From positions 1 to 28,667 of the IMG/VR virus record IMGVR_UViG_3300020457_000064: a DNA stretch of 28,667 nt. One strand, written 5' to 3'. The translations under genes and the position numbers were made by a program. The stretch is from a virus. The notes under the pieces were generated by a model. The model was not told where the DNA came from. It saw nothing but the letters and a program-made list of their open reading frames with translations, and ran no database searches. Shown in pieces: positions 1 through 7,600 of the stretch; the stretch's first letter is position 1; every line of letters starts with the position of its first letter.

Positions 1-354
1 GCAACGTGCGTTGACTTCGTAGATGAGAAGACTGCTAAGAAGATTAAAATCAATTTGAACTATCTCATCCGTGAGGGTAAAGAGGTTAACCCATCTGATT
101 TTGATGATGATGGAAACTATGGCAGTTCCAATTTGATTGAGTTGTGGTGTGCTGTAAATGAGTTAAAGTTGAGAGCGTTGGAACTGTGCAGAGATAATGC
201 TGATTTTGAAACCTGTGTGATGGGTGACCCCGAACCAATCAAAGGCGAAGGATACGTCATGATCTCACGGTTCGGTTATTTCAAGTTGGTTGACCGTCGT
301 GAGTTTAGTTACAACAATTTCACTAATCCTAATCGGAGGTTTGCAGTAGCATGA
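1..354 (+). CDS. Unrecognised protein, 3' part only (5' end outside the window)
   Basis: The frame is open from base 1 to the TGA at 352-354, giving 117 visible residues. A TTG at 55 could be a start, but the frame is open upstream of it, so I read this as the C-terminal part of a longer gene. The protein is soluble-looking, with many acidic residues in the middle and an aromatic/basic end (RFGYFKLVDRREF). I recognise no domain. It lacks the usual features of a HicB antitoxin, although its stop overlaps the start of a HicA-like gene by ATGA, which suggests the two are translationally coupled. Codon use (CGT, CGG, CTG, TGC) is less AT-biased than in the structural genes downstream. Function is unknown. 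A non-standard partner for the toxin-like gene is possible but is inference. Confidence 0.6.
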   Translation, partial: ATCVDFVDEKTAKKIKINLNYLIREGKEVNPSDFDDDGNYGSSNLIELWCAVNELKLRALELCRDNADFETCVMGDPEPIKGEGYVMISRFGYFKLVDRREFSYNNFTNPNRRFAVA

Positions 355-521
355 AATGTAAACAGTTAAAAAAACGTGCTAAAGCGTTAGGGTGGTATTT
401 TATTCGCAACGGTGGGAGGCATGAGGTGTGGGGTCATGATGATCATGATCATAATGTCACTATCCCTTATAATGCTAAAGACTATGTTGGCAAACTCATC
501 TTAAGGCAATTGGCAATATAG
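351..521 (+). CDS. HicA-like mRNA interferase family protein (56 aa)
   Basis: The ATG at 351 overlaps the TGA of the preceding gene. The 56-residue product has the HicA/YcfA layout. It starts with a basic helix (KQLKKRAKALGW), then a strand with RNGGRHEVW, where His24 stands at the place of the catalytic His of the family G-S-H motif. Next comes a second strand ending in TIPY, then a helix ending LILRQLAI, matching the usual ILKQAGI-type end. HicA proteins are double-stranded-RNA-binding-fold RNases that cleave mRNA and are normally neutralised by HicB. The length is typical. No HicB-like gene follows; a strong terminator comes 30 nt later. The family Ser before the His is Arg here, and the His usual after the IP motif is missing, so activity is uncertain. 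The protein might instead be a phage regulator or host-takeover factor. Confidence 0.72.
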   Translation: MKCKQLKKRAKALGWYFIRNGGRHEVWGHDDHDHNVTIPYNAKDYVGKLILRQLAI

Positions 522-550
522 CATAGTCATCCGTTCGTGAATCAGACAGT

Positions 551-576
551 CCCCCCCGTTGATGGGGGGGTTGTTT
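551..576 (+). terminator. Rho-independent terminator after the hicA-like gene
   Basis: Seven C residues (551-557), a six-base loop GTTGAT and seven G residues (564-570) form a perfect 7-bp G/C stem, followed by the T-rich tail TTGTTT. It lies 29 nt after the hicA-like stop. A pure C7/G7 stem stands out in this AT-rich sequence. The tail has one G, so termination may be incomplete. Confidence 0.75.
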
Positions 577-658
577 ATAATTCCGATGGATCCCCTAAGC
601 TATAAACGACCCAGATCGACCTTTAAATATAAGGAAAATCAAATTTTTTTTTCTCATA

Positions 659-664
659 TATAAT
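659..664 (+). promoter_or_regulatory. Possible -10 box upstream of the AbrB-like gene
   Basis: An exact TATAAT lies 22 nt before the ATG at 687, in the otherwise gene-free 522-686 stretch and behind the terminator at 551-576. No convincing -35 hexamer is found 16-18 nt upstream (the sequence there is A/T-rich without TTGACA). This is therefore a weak call, supported mainly by position at the start of a new gene group. Confidence 0.35.
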
Positions 665-686
665 TTCGACACAGGATTGAATTTAT

Positions 687-863
687 ATGAAGAAAAATTC
701 TGGGAAAATTTTTGAGACTATACAGGTTGATTCAGTAACAAATCATTATTATGTTGAATTGCCCGAATGGGTCGTCAATGATTTTGGATGGTATGAGGGG
801 TCTGAGATTGAACTTACATTAGACGGAACTGAAATTGTTATCACAGAAAGAGAAAATGACTAA
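687..863 (+). CDS. Small AbrB/MazE-like protein (58 aa)
   Basis: The ATG at 687 is preceded by a short AGGA at 673-676. The 58-residue product has the outline of a SpoVT/AbrB swapped-hairpin DNA-binding domain. A first strand carries YYVELPEWVVNDFGW, comparable to the family pattern 'hxIPkxhhxxLGh'. Then come YEGSEIELTLDGTEIVIT, comparable to 'kxGdxVelxxxdgxlhI', and an acidic tail. This fold is used by transition-state regulators and by MazE-type antitoxins. Residues 1-18 add a strand that is not typical of the shortest members. The next gene starts inside it (ATG at 856), so the two are co-translated. Assignment rests on motif shape only. A purely structural or unrelated small phage protein remains possible. 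Confidence 0.55.
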   Translation: MKKNSGKIFETIQVDSVTNHYYVELPEWVVNDFGWYEGSEIELTLDGTEIVITEREND

Positions 864-1029
864 ACAAAATCCTACTTATCACATATACTTACAGAATAAT
901 TGTTTATTCAAAGATTTAACTGAGTGGGAGTTTAATATTATATGGAGACGGATATATAAGTCATATTTTACAGAAGATTTAACGTATGAAAAGTTAAGCG
1001 AACCTGAGATGATTGATGCATCATATTGA
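856..1029 (+). CDS. Small conserved-type phage hypothetical protein (57 aa)
   Basis: I chose the ATG at 856 over the upstream in-frame TTG at 835. It follows the purine-rich AGAAAGAGAAA and overlaps the preceding stop by 8 nt, a normal arrangement in T4-like phages. The product begins MTKQNPTYHIYLQNN and contains CLFKDLTEWEFNIIW, with a predicted strand followed by an amphipathic helix. Its layout resembles short cyanophage hypothetical proteins with an 'IYxxxxCLFxxLxExEF' pattern, and also the 55-aa protein at 1816-1983 (VIFSSLSQMEMFDRLEDL), so the two may belong to one small-protein family. No catalytic motif is seen and the function is unknown. Its stop codon lies inside the -35 box of the next promoter. 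Confidence 0.65.
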   Translation: MTKQNPTYHIYLQNNCLFKDLTEWEFNIIWRRIYKSYFTEDLTYEKLSEPEMIDASY

Positions 1030-1054
1030 CAATCGCTATATAAACTGATATAAT
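1026..1054 (+). promoter_or_regulatory. Perfect-consensus sigma-70 promoter for the glycosyltransferase-like gene
   Basis: TTGACA at 1026-1031 and TATAAT at 1049-1054 are separated by exactly 17 nt. A TG at 1046-1047, one base before the -10, makes it an extended -10 as well. The start of transcription would fall near 1061, about 16 nt before the ATG at 1077. That leaves a very short leader without an obvious Shine-Dalgarno sequence. The -35 box overlaps the stop codon of the preceding gene. This is what host RNA polymerase with its principal sigma factor would recognise, so early transcription is expected. Confidence 0.85.
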
Positions 1055-1076
1055 TGAATTGTAATTACAACACGTT

Positions 1077-1838
1077 ATGGCTAAAGGATTTACAGTAAAG
1101 GCAAAAACACCTGTAGCAACTAAAAAGAAAGAATCTGAGTGGGATTACGATAGAGCAAAGCAACTTGTACAAGGAAAATCAGTAGTATTCTGTTTACCTG
1201 GTAGAGGAGTATCGTATCAGTACTTAAAGTCCTTCGTTCAACTTTGTTTTGACTTAGTGCAAGCAGGGGCGAGTATTCAAATTTCACAAGATTATTCATC
1301 AATGGTAAACTTTGCAAGATGCAAATGTTTAGGAGCAAATGTACTGCGAGGACCAGAACAGTTACCATGGGATGGTAAACTAAAATATGACTGGCAATTA
1401 TGGATTGATAGTGATATTGTTTTCAATTCTGAGAAGTTTTGGCAATTAGTATTAATGGAAAAGGATCTTGCAGCAGGTTGGTATGCTACCGAAGATGGTA
1501 AAACTACATCTGTAGCACATTGGTTAGAGGAAGATGATTTCAGATCAAATGGTGGAGTGATGAATCACGAAACTGTTGAAAGTATATCCAAACGACGCAA
1601 ACCTTTTACAGTAGATTATACAGGTTTCGGATGGTTATTGATCAAGAAGGGCGTTTTTGAACATGAAGGAATGCCTTACCCATGGTTCGCACCTAAGATG
1701 CAAGTCTTCGAGTCAGGGCAAGTTCAAGACATGTGTGGTGAAGATGTATCTTTCTGTCTCGATGCAAAAGATGCAGGTTTCGAGATCTGGTGCGATCCAC
1801 GAGTACGTGTAGGACATGAAAAAACAAGAGTCATATAA
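1077..1838 (+). CDS. GT-A fold glycosyltransferase-like protein (253 aa)
   Basis: After a basic, Lys-rich N-terminus (residues 1-20), the protein shows a nucleotide-binding type start (SVVFCLPGRGVSYQYLKSF, about 35-53). A DxD motif lies in WIDSDIVF (Asp111 and Asp113), which in GT-A enzymes binds the divalent metal and the sugar nucleotide. Later GEDVSFC (Glu222-Asp223) and a C-terminal GH (His247) match the catalytic acid and third metal ligand positions of many GT-A proteins. It probably transfers a sugar from a nucleotide donor. The acceptor (virion protein, DNA or host surface glycan) cannot be told from the sequence. It has its own strong sigma-70 promoter, and the next gene starts inside its last codons. 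It lies just upstream of the late baseplate genes but is separated from them by a terminator. Such genes are common in marine T4-like phages. Confidence 0.8.
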   Translation: MAKGFTVKAKTPVATKKKESEWDYDRAKQLVQGKSVVFCLPGRGVSYQYLKSFVQLCFDLVQAGASIQISQDYSSMVNFARCKCLGANVLRGPEQLPWDGKLKYDWQLWIDSDIVFNSEKFWQLVLMEKDLAAGWYATEDGKTTSVAHWLEEDDFRSNGGVMNHETVESISKRRKPFTVDYTGFGWLLIKKGVFEHEGMPYPWFAPKMQVFESGQVQDMCGEDVSFCLDAKDAGFEIWCDPRVRVGHEKTRVI

Positions 1839-1983
1839 TATTATAGTAAACGATAAGGTGATATTCTCTAGTCTATCTCAGATGGAAATGTTTGATAGAC
1901 TAGAAGACCTCTCGATAGAATTCTATCAGACAGGCACACCGCATCCTAATGACATACGAACTGAAATTATTATGGAGGATTAA
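1816..1983 (+). CDS. Small acidic hypothetical protein (55 aa)
   Basis: The ATG at 1816 lies 23 nt inside the 3' end of the glycosyltransferase-like gene, in another frame, so the two are likely co-translated. The product begins MKKQESYNIIVNDKVIF and continues with a helix SQMEMFDRLEDLSIEFYQTG, then a proline-containing tail (PHPNDIRTEII). The strand-turn-strand-helix pattern and the 'ExxDxxEDLxxEFYxTGxPxP' section resemble short proteins found in many cyanomyoviruses. I cannot assign a function. The next gene begins directly after the stop with no spacer. It may be related to the 57-aa protein at 856-1029. Confidence 0.68.
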   Translation: MKKQESYNIIVNDKVIFSSLSQMEMFDRLEDLSIEFYQTGTPHPNDIRTEIIMED

Positions 1984-2133
1984 ATGGCAGTAAGAGCAAA
2001 AGGTGGTTTAGGTGGGGAAGGTTTTATACAATCACCGCCGAAGAAAACTCGTCAAGGGAATGGAAAGCATACAAAATACGCAGCAACATCCCGTAACTCG
2101 CCTCGAAAGAAGTATAGAGGACAAGGAAGATAA
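1984..2133 (+). CDS. Small, highly basic protein (49 aa)
   Basis: The ATG immediately follows the TAA of the preceding gene. The last codons of that gene contain GGAGG (ATGGAGGATTAA), which acts as a good ribosome binding site. The 49 residues include about 15 Arg/Lys and many Gly. They have a glycine-rich start (AKGGLGGEGFIQSPPKKTRQ) and a basic tail (SPRKKYRGQGR), with no hydrophobic core. It is probably disordered and binds nucleic acid or an acidic surface, for example RNA, DNA or a ribosomal or virion component. Very similar short basic proteins, with the KKTRQGxGKHxKYAATSRN type of sequence, are to my knowledge widespread in T4-like cyanophages, but their role is unknown. It is the last gene before the terminator and late promoter. 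Confidence 0.72.
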   Translation: MAVRAKGGLGGEGFIQSPPKKTRQGNGKHTKYAATSRNSPRKKYRGQGR

Positions 2134-2136
2134 CTG

Positions 2137-2162
2137 AAGCGTCTCGAAAGGGACGCTTTTTT
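2137..2162 (+). terminator. Rho-independent terminator with GAAA tetraloop
   Basis: AAGCGTCTC (2137-2145) pairs with GGGACGCTT (2150-2158) over 9 bp with one T-G wobble. It is closed by a GAAA tetraloop and followed by a run of T to 2162. It starts 3 nt after the stop of the basic protein gene. It separates the promoter-driven glycosyltransferase cassette from the late structural genes. Confidence 0.9.
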
Positions 2163-2166
2163 AATG

Positions 2167-2173
2167 CTAAATA
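2167..2173 (+). promoter_or_regulatory. Possible second late promoter box (CTAAATA)
   Basis: CTAAATA lies directly after the terminator and 37 nt before the full TATAAATA at 2204. CTAAATA-like variants are used as late promoter boxes in cyanomyoviruses. Here it could be a second start for the gp25 operon or a chance match in AT-rich DNA. Confidence 0.35.
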
Positions 2174-2203
2174 TTTCGATGTATGATTAATCCTAGTAAT
2201 AGG

Positions 2204-2211
2204 TATAAATA
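2204..2211 (+). promoter_or_regulatory. T4-type late promoter (TATAAATA) for gp25-gp6-giant protein
   Basis: An exact TATAAATA lies 34 nt before the gp25 start and after a terminator. In T4 this octamer is recognised by the phage late sigma factor gp55 with gp33 and the sliding clamp. No -35 element is needed, and none is seen here. Confidence 0.8.
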
Positions 2212-2245
2212 TATTAAGAAAACTGTTTATTATTTCTAATTTAAA

Positions 2246-2644
2246 ATGAACACGAGGATATCTAGGTCATTTAAAGATATTAGTTTGTCCTTTAAGAGAC
2301 ATCCAATAACAAATGATATTGGGTCTATTAGGAATGAAGATGCAATTAAAAAATCTGTAAGGAACATAGTTCAAACTATTCCTAGAGAAAAATTCTTTAA
2401 TTCTATCTTTGGTAGTGATATTACTGGTCTTCTATTTGATTTTGTAGACTTTGGTACTGCATCTAATATTCAAAGACAAATAGAGATCTCAATCAATAAT
2501 TTTGAACCAAGAGTTGAAAATTTAGACATAGAAGTAATTCCAAGACCAGATGATAATGCATTTGAAGTAATTATTCATTATGATATCATCGGACAACAGT
2601 TTCCTGCACAAGAGTTTTCCTTTTTATTAGAAGCCACGAGATAA
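2246..2644 (+). CDS. 25: Baseplate wedge subunit gp25
   Basis: The protein belongs to the GPW/gp25 family (T4 gp25 is also 132 aa). It keeps the family's conserved EPR signature (NFEPRVENLDI, Glu87-Pro88-Arg89) and the N-terminal pattern of a sheath-like fold. In contractile tails gp25 sits at the junction of baseplate wedge, tube and first sheath ring, and is thought to trigger sheath assembly. The start ATG at 2246 is the first after the late promoter; there is no strong Shine-Dalgarno. One nucleotide separates its stop from the gp6 start. In T4 gene 25 lies away from gene 6, whereas in marine T4-like phages the 25-6 pair is usual. Confidence 0.93.
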   Translation: MNTRISRSFKDISLSFKRHPITNDIGSIRNEDAIKKSVRNIVQTIPREKFFNSIFGSDITGLLFDFVDFGTASNIQRQIEISINNFEPRVENLDIEVIPRPDDNAFEVIIHYDIIGQQFPAQEFSFLLEATR

Positions 2645-2645
2645 T

Positions 2646-4601
2646 ATGCCTATTACTAAATTTACAAATCTAGATTTTGATCAAATAAAATCTTCCATCA
2701 AGAGTTATCTTCGGGCAAATTCAGATTTTACTGATTTTGATTTTGAAGGTTCTAACTTTTCGGTTTTAATTGACACTCTAGCATATAATACGTATATTAC
2801 AGCATTCAACTCAAACATGGTTGTAAATGAATCTTTTCTAGATTCAGCAACTGTAAGAGAAAATGTTGTATCATTAGCAAGAAATATTGGTTATGTACCC
2901 CGTTCTAGAAGTGCTGCACAGGCATCTGTTTCGTTTAACGTTACAACTGATACTAACTATGATACAGCAGTCTTAAAGGCAGGTTTAGTGTGTACTGGGC
3001 AAACAGATAATAGTTCTTTTGTATTCTCTATTCCTGATGATATAGAAAGAGCTGCAACGGTTGTAACTGATTCTAATGGGCAAGAAACAAGTAGATCTCA
3101 TAATTTTTCAAATATAACAGTCTATCAGGGAGTATATACTACTAAAAAATTCACTGTTGATGGTTCACTAGATCAAAGATTTATATTAGATAATATAGGT
3201 ATTGATACTGCTACTTTAGTTGTATATGTTAATAACTATAATGTTGATACAAATCAATATGAAAGTGTAGGAAGGGGTAATTTATATAAAAAAGTTGATA
3301 ATATTTTAAATATTGATAAAAATTCGGAAATATATCTGTTACAAGAGGTTCAGGATGAAAAATATGAACTTTTATTTGGTGATGGTTACTTTGGTAAAAA
3401 ATTAGAGAGTGGTTCTGTTATTACAATCAGTTATATTATCACTGATGGTGCCTCTGGAAATGGTCCTGGTGGGTCTAGTGGATCAGAAGGTGTATTTACC
3501 TTCTCTGGCACTATAGCAAACCCCTCTGGTGCCCTTATTAGTGTATCTACACCTACAATTACCACTGAAAATAAGGCAAGTAATGGTGGTGAAATCGAAT
3601 CTATCGATTCAATTAAGTATTATGCCCCTAGATTGTATTCATCACAGTACAGGGCGGTTACAGCAAGGGATTATGAGTCAATAATACAGCAAATTTACCC
3701 AAATACTGAAAGTGTTTCTGTTGTTGGTGGTGAAGAAGTGGATCCACCACAATTTGGAACAGTTTTTATCACAATTAAACCAAAAAATGGTGAATTTGTC
3801 TCTGATTTTGACAAAACACAGATACTTTCTGACTTAAAAAACTATTCTTTAACGGGAATTAATCAAAAAATCTTAGATCTTAAAATATTGTACATTGAAC
3901 TCGAAAGTTATGTCTATTATAACGATTCTAAAGTCGAAAATATCAATGATTTGAATGTAAGAGTTACAAATAATCTTGTAAAATACTCAAATTCACTAGA
4001 TCTTAACAAATTTGGAGGAAGATTTAGATATAGTAAAGTTTTAAGTGTAATTGACAATATTGATGACTCAATAACATCAAATATTACAAGAGTAAGAATT
4101 AGAAGGAACTTAAATGCTCTTATAAATCAATTTGCACAGTATGAATTGTGTTTTGGTAACCAATTTAATGTTAAAAAAGAAGGACTTAACATTAAAAGTA
4201 CGGGATTTAAGATATCTGGTTCAAATGACATGGTTTATTTGACAGATACGCCAAATGAAGATGAAAAAACTGGCATAATATCAATTGTTAAACCAGATAT
4301 TATTGATTCTTCAAAAACTGTTGTTGTTGAAGAGGCAGGAACAGTTGATTATATTAAAGGTGAGATAATTTTGACTACAATTAATATAACATCGACTCAA
4401 ATAGCAAATAATGTTATAGAAGTTCAAGCATTTCCAGAATCTAATGACGTTATAGGTCTTCAAGATTTATATCTTCAATTTTCCATTGGAAATAGTTCAA
4501 TAAATATGGTTAAAGACACTATTACTTCTGGACAACAAATATCTGGAGTTGGGTTTAAAGTTACCTCAAGCTATACAAACGGAGCATTAATAAGGGCATG
4601 A
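2646..4601 (+). CDS. 6: Baseplate wedge subunit gp6
   Basis: At 651 residues this is close to T4 gp6 (660). The N-terminal region (FTNLDFDQIKSSIKSYLRAN, then FEGSNFSVLIDTLAYNTY) is typical of gp6/Baseplate_J proteins. The central part has the family stretch around KYYAPRLYSSQYRAVTARDY (about residues 324-343), followed by a region on NTESVSVVGGEE. gp6 forms the heterodimer ring that links the wedges around the hub, binding gp25, gp53 and gp7. A glycine-rich loop (GNGPGGSSGSEG, about 271-282) is inserted before that. The stop overlaps the start of the giant protein gene by ATGA, so the two are probably translated in a coupled way and their products meet in the wedge. Confidence 0.93.
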   Translation: MPITKFTNLDFDQIKSSIKSYLRANSDFTDFDFEGSNFSVLIDTLAYNTYITAFNSNMVVNESFLDSATVRENVVSLARNIGYVPRSRSAAQASVSFNVTTDTNYDTAVLKAGLVCTGQTDNSSFVFSIPDDIERAATVVTDSNGQETSRSHNFSNITVYQGVYTTKKFTVDGSLDQRFILDNIGIDTATLVVYVNNYNVDTNQYESVGRGNLYKKVDNILNIDKNSEIYLLQEVQDEKYELLFGDGYFGKKLESGSVITISYIITDGASGNGPGGSSGSEGVFTFSGTIANPSGALISVSTPTITTENKASNGGEIESIDSIKYYAPRLYSSQYRAVTARDYESIIQQIYPNTESVSVVGGEEVDPPQFGTVFITIKPKNGEFVSDFDKTQILSDLKNYSLTGINQKILDLKILYIELESYVYYNDSKVENINDLNVRVTNNLVKYSNSLDLNKFGGRFRYSKVLSVIDNIDDSITSNITRVRIRRNLNALINQFAQYELCFGNQFNVKKEGLNIKSTGFKISGSNDMVYLTDTPNEDEKTGIISIVKPDIIDSSKTVVVEEAGTVDYIKGEIILTTINITSTQIANNVIEVQAFPESNDVIGLQDLYLQFSIGNSSINMVKDTITSGQQISGVGFKVTSSYTNGALIRA

Positions 4602-7600
4602 TAACGACTGGTATTGATAAAAGAATTCAAGTACAACAAATTGTTGATAATCAACTTCCTGAATTTGTATTAAGTGAAAGTCCGAAGACGGTAGACTTTT
4701 TAAAGCAATATTATATTTCTCAGGAATATCGTGGTGGTCCGATTGATATTACTGATAATTTAGATCAATATTTAAAATTAGATAATTTAACACCTGATGT
4801 TATAGTTGGTGTAACAACATTGGGTGCTAATATTACTAATGAAGATTTAACCATTAATGTTACAAATACGAAGGGATTTCCTAATGAATATGGACTTTTA
4901 AAGATTGGTGATGAGATTATTACATATACTGGTAAAACAAATACTAGTTTTACTGGTTGTGTTCGTGGATTTAGTGGAATAACAACATATCATGATGATA
5001 ATAGTCCAAGAGAATTAGTTTTTTCAACTTCTACTGCAGGAATTCATAATATTGGAGATTCTGTTTCTAATCTTAGTGCTTTATTTTTACAAGAATTTTA
5101 TAAAAAACTTAAATATACATTAACTCCTGGATTAGAAAATGCTGACTTTATATCTGATCTTGATGTTAATAATTTTATAAAAGAAGCAAAGTCATTTTTC
5201 CAATCAAAAGGTACTGAAGAATCTTTTAAAATCCTTTTTAAAGTATTATATGGAGTAGATCCTACAATAATTGATCTTGAAGATTATTTGATTAAACCAT
5301 CATCTTCAAAATATATTAGACGTGAAAGAATTGTTGCTGAAAGAATATCTGGAAATCCAATAAATTTACAAGGACAAACAGTTAGTAGGTCTGCTGATCC
5401 TAATGCTACAGCGTCTATATCCGAAGTTGAACCTGTTTTAGGTGTTCCAGGATCAGGAGTTCTTTCTGATTCTGATTATTTTATTTTGGATGCATTTATC
5501 GGATATGATGATGAAGAATATGTTACTGGAACCTTTAATATTCCAGGTAAAACAAAGGTTATTGGTAACGTATCTACTGGATCAACCATTATTACAGTAG
5601 ATTCTACTGTTGGTTTTGGTACTACTGGTACAATTATATCAGGTATTAACACTAATATTCAATATACTGATAAAACTTTAAATCAATTTTTAAATTGTTC
5701 TGGTGTTAATAATCCAATTTCTTCTGAAGATAATATAAGATTTGATGATAATATTTTTGGATATGAAAATGGGGATATAACAAAGAAAGTAGAGTTAAGA
5801 ATTACTGGAATTTTATCTAAATTTATTCCAAATGAAAATAATAGATTATCAATAGAGAATGAAAAGGTTATTATTAAAAGTCTTGGGGAAAATATTGAAA
5901 AAGGTAGTACAAATAAGGAAATATTTGCCAATTCGTGGATTTATAATTCATCACCATCATATGATATAATTTCTGAAAGTATAACAAGTGAAGGAACTAG
6001 TACTCTAACATTAAAAGAAGATATTCTTGATGTATTTGATACTACAGGACTATCTAAGGGTAATTATGTTGAAATTATTGAAAAAACATCTAATCCGTTT
6101 AAGAATAAATCAATTGTTACACCAATACAGGGAGTATCACCCGCTAAAATTAATGAAATTTCACTAGGTAATAATACAATTAAATTAGTTGATATTGAGT
6201 ATGATTTAGATCGTACAAAAACTTATGCTATAAGAAAGGTTTTAGATAAGGTATCAAGTACGGGTGCACCTGTTAAGTATGGAAATCAGCTAACATCAAA
6301 TGTTCAGAATGTCTATAATGAATCTGATACTCATTTATATGTTGCTTCTAATTCATTACCAAATTACACAATCACTAAAGATATTATAAAATCAGAGATT
6401 CCTATTGCTGATACATCAACAATACGAAATTACAATTCTGTAACTGAAAAATATTCAATAATATCATTTTCTAATAATGTGTCATTTGTTACTGGAGATG
6501 CAGTATATTATAGTGTACCAGAAGGTAAGGCAACATTGGTTGGATTGGAAGAAGGTGTATATTATGTTAAAAAATCTTTAAGTGATGGTCGAAAAATTAA
6601 TTTATACTTATCACCATCTTTTATTGAAACAGATGAACTTTTATCCAGATCTGGAGGAACTCCTAACAATTTCATAGAATTTGGTATACCATTAAAGAAT
6701 AATGACAAACATACTTTTACTTTATTAAAACATTATAATAAGGAAATAGGTAATCAACGATTATTAAAGAAATTTTCCGTAGATTTATCCTTAAATGATC
6801 GTAAAAAAATTGAAACTATTCCTGGACCTGTTGGAATGTTGATTGATGGTGTAGAAATTAATAATTATAAGTCATCAGACAGTATTTTTTATGGTCCAAT
6901 AGATAAATTTTCTGTTATAAGTCAGGGAAGTGGTTATGATGTAATTAATTTACCCGAAGTTTCAATTGTTGGTGGTTTGGGTTCTACTGCATTAGTTAAA
7001 CCTGTTATTGAGGGTGATGTTGAACAAATTTTAGTAGATCCTCAAAATTTTGATATTGAAAGTGTAAATTCAATAAAACTTACTGGTGGTAATAGTAGTG
7101 AAACTGTTATAAGACCTGTTGTTAGTAAAAGAAATAGAGAATTAGAGTTTGATGGAAGATTGGCTACTGCTAATGGTGGGGTTGATAACCAAGCAGAAAC
7201 AATAACCTTTAAAGAAAATCATAATTTAAAAAGTGGGCAAGTATTGATTTATGATAGAAATAGAAATAATCAATTAGGGATTACTACATGGGGTGGAAGT
7301 AATGCTGATGAATATAATTCTTTAATTCAGGGTGAACAATATTGGCCAGAAGTAGTTGGATTGAGTACTATTAAATTATTTGGTAATGAAAATGACTATA
7401 ATAGTGGTATTAATACCATAGCATTTACTTCTATTAATAAATCTGGTATTCATAAATTTAGACTTAAAGAGGCTAAAAATACCTTAAAATCTGTTGAAAT
7501 TATATCTTCAGGTGCTCCATTTACAAATCGTCAAGTTTATGTTAATCCAACTGGAATTTCTACATTTACTTCTACAGTTTCCTTTGATAATCATGGTTTT

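Larger units (their letters stand above)
522..686 (+). other. Gene-free regulatory gap
   Basis: This 165-nt stretch holds the C7/G7 terminator (551-576), an A/T-rich tract with eight or more T in a row near 643-651, and a TATAAT at 659-664. A second TATAAT at 576-581 overlaps the terminator tail and has no -35 partner. I see no reading frame with a plausible start, no tRNA and no repeat. Confidence 0.6.

Noticed and set aside
1-354. HicB antitoxin assignment for the gene before the HicA-like gene
   Set aside because: The visible 117 residues show neither the HicB partial RNase-H-like start nor a ribbon-helix-helix end; only the adjacency suggests it.
576-581. TATAAT at the end of the C7/G7 terminator
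   Set aside because: Its -35 position falls in the G/C stem and has no match; it is best seen as part of the terminator tail.
835-855. Upstream TTG start for the 57-aa protein
   Set aside because: ATG at 856 has a purine-rich sequence just before it and overlaps the preceding stop in the usual phage way.
1120-1368. 82-codon minus-strand frame
   Set aside because: It is antisense to the glycosyltransferase-like gene, with no supporting signals.
4051-4056. TTGACA inside the gp6 gene as a promoter
   Set aside because: No TATAAT-like hexamer lies 16-18 nt downstream, and it falls in the middle of a coding frame.
4598-4601. Programmed frameshift between gp6 and the giant gene
   Set aside because: There is only an ATGA stop-start overlap; no slippery heptamer or stem was seen, and both proteins have complete ends.
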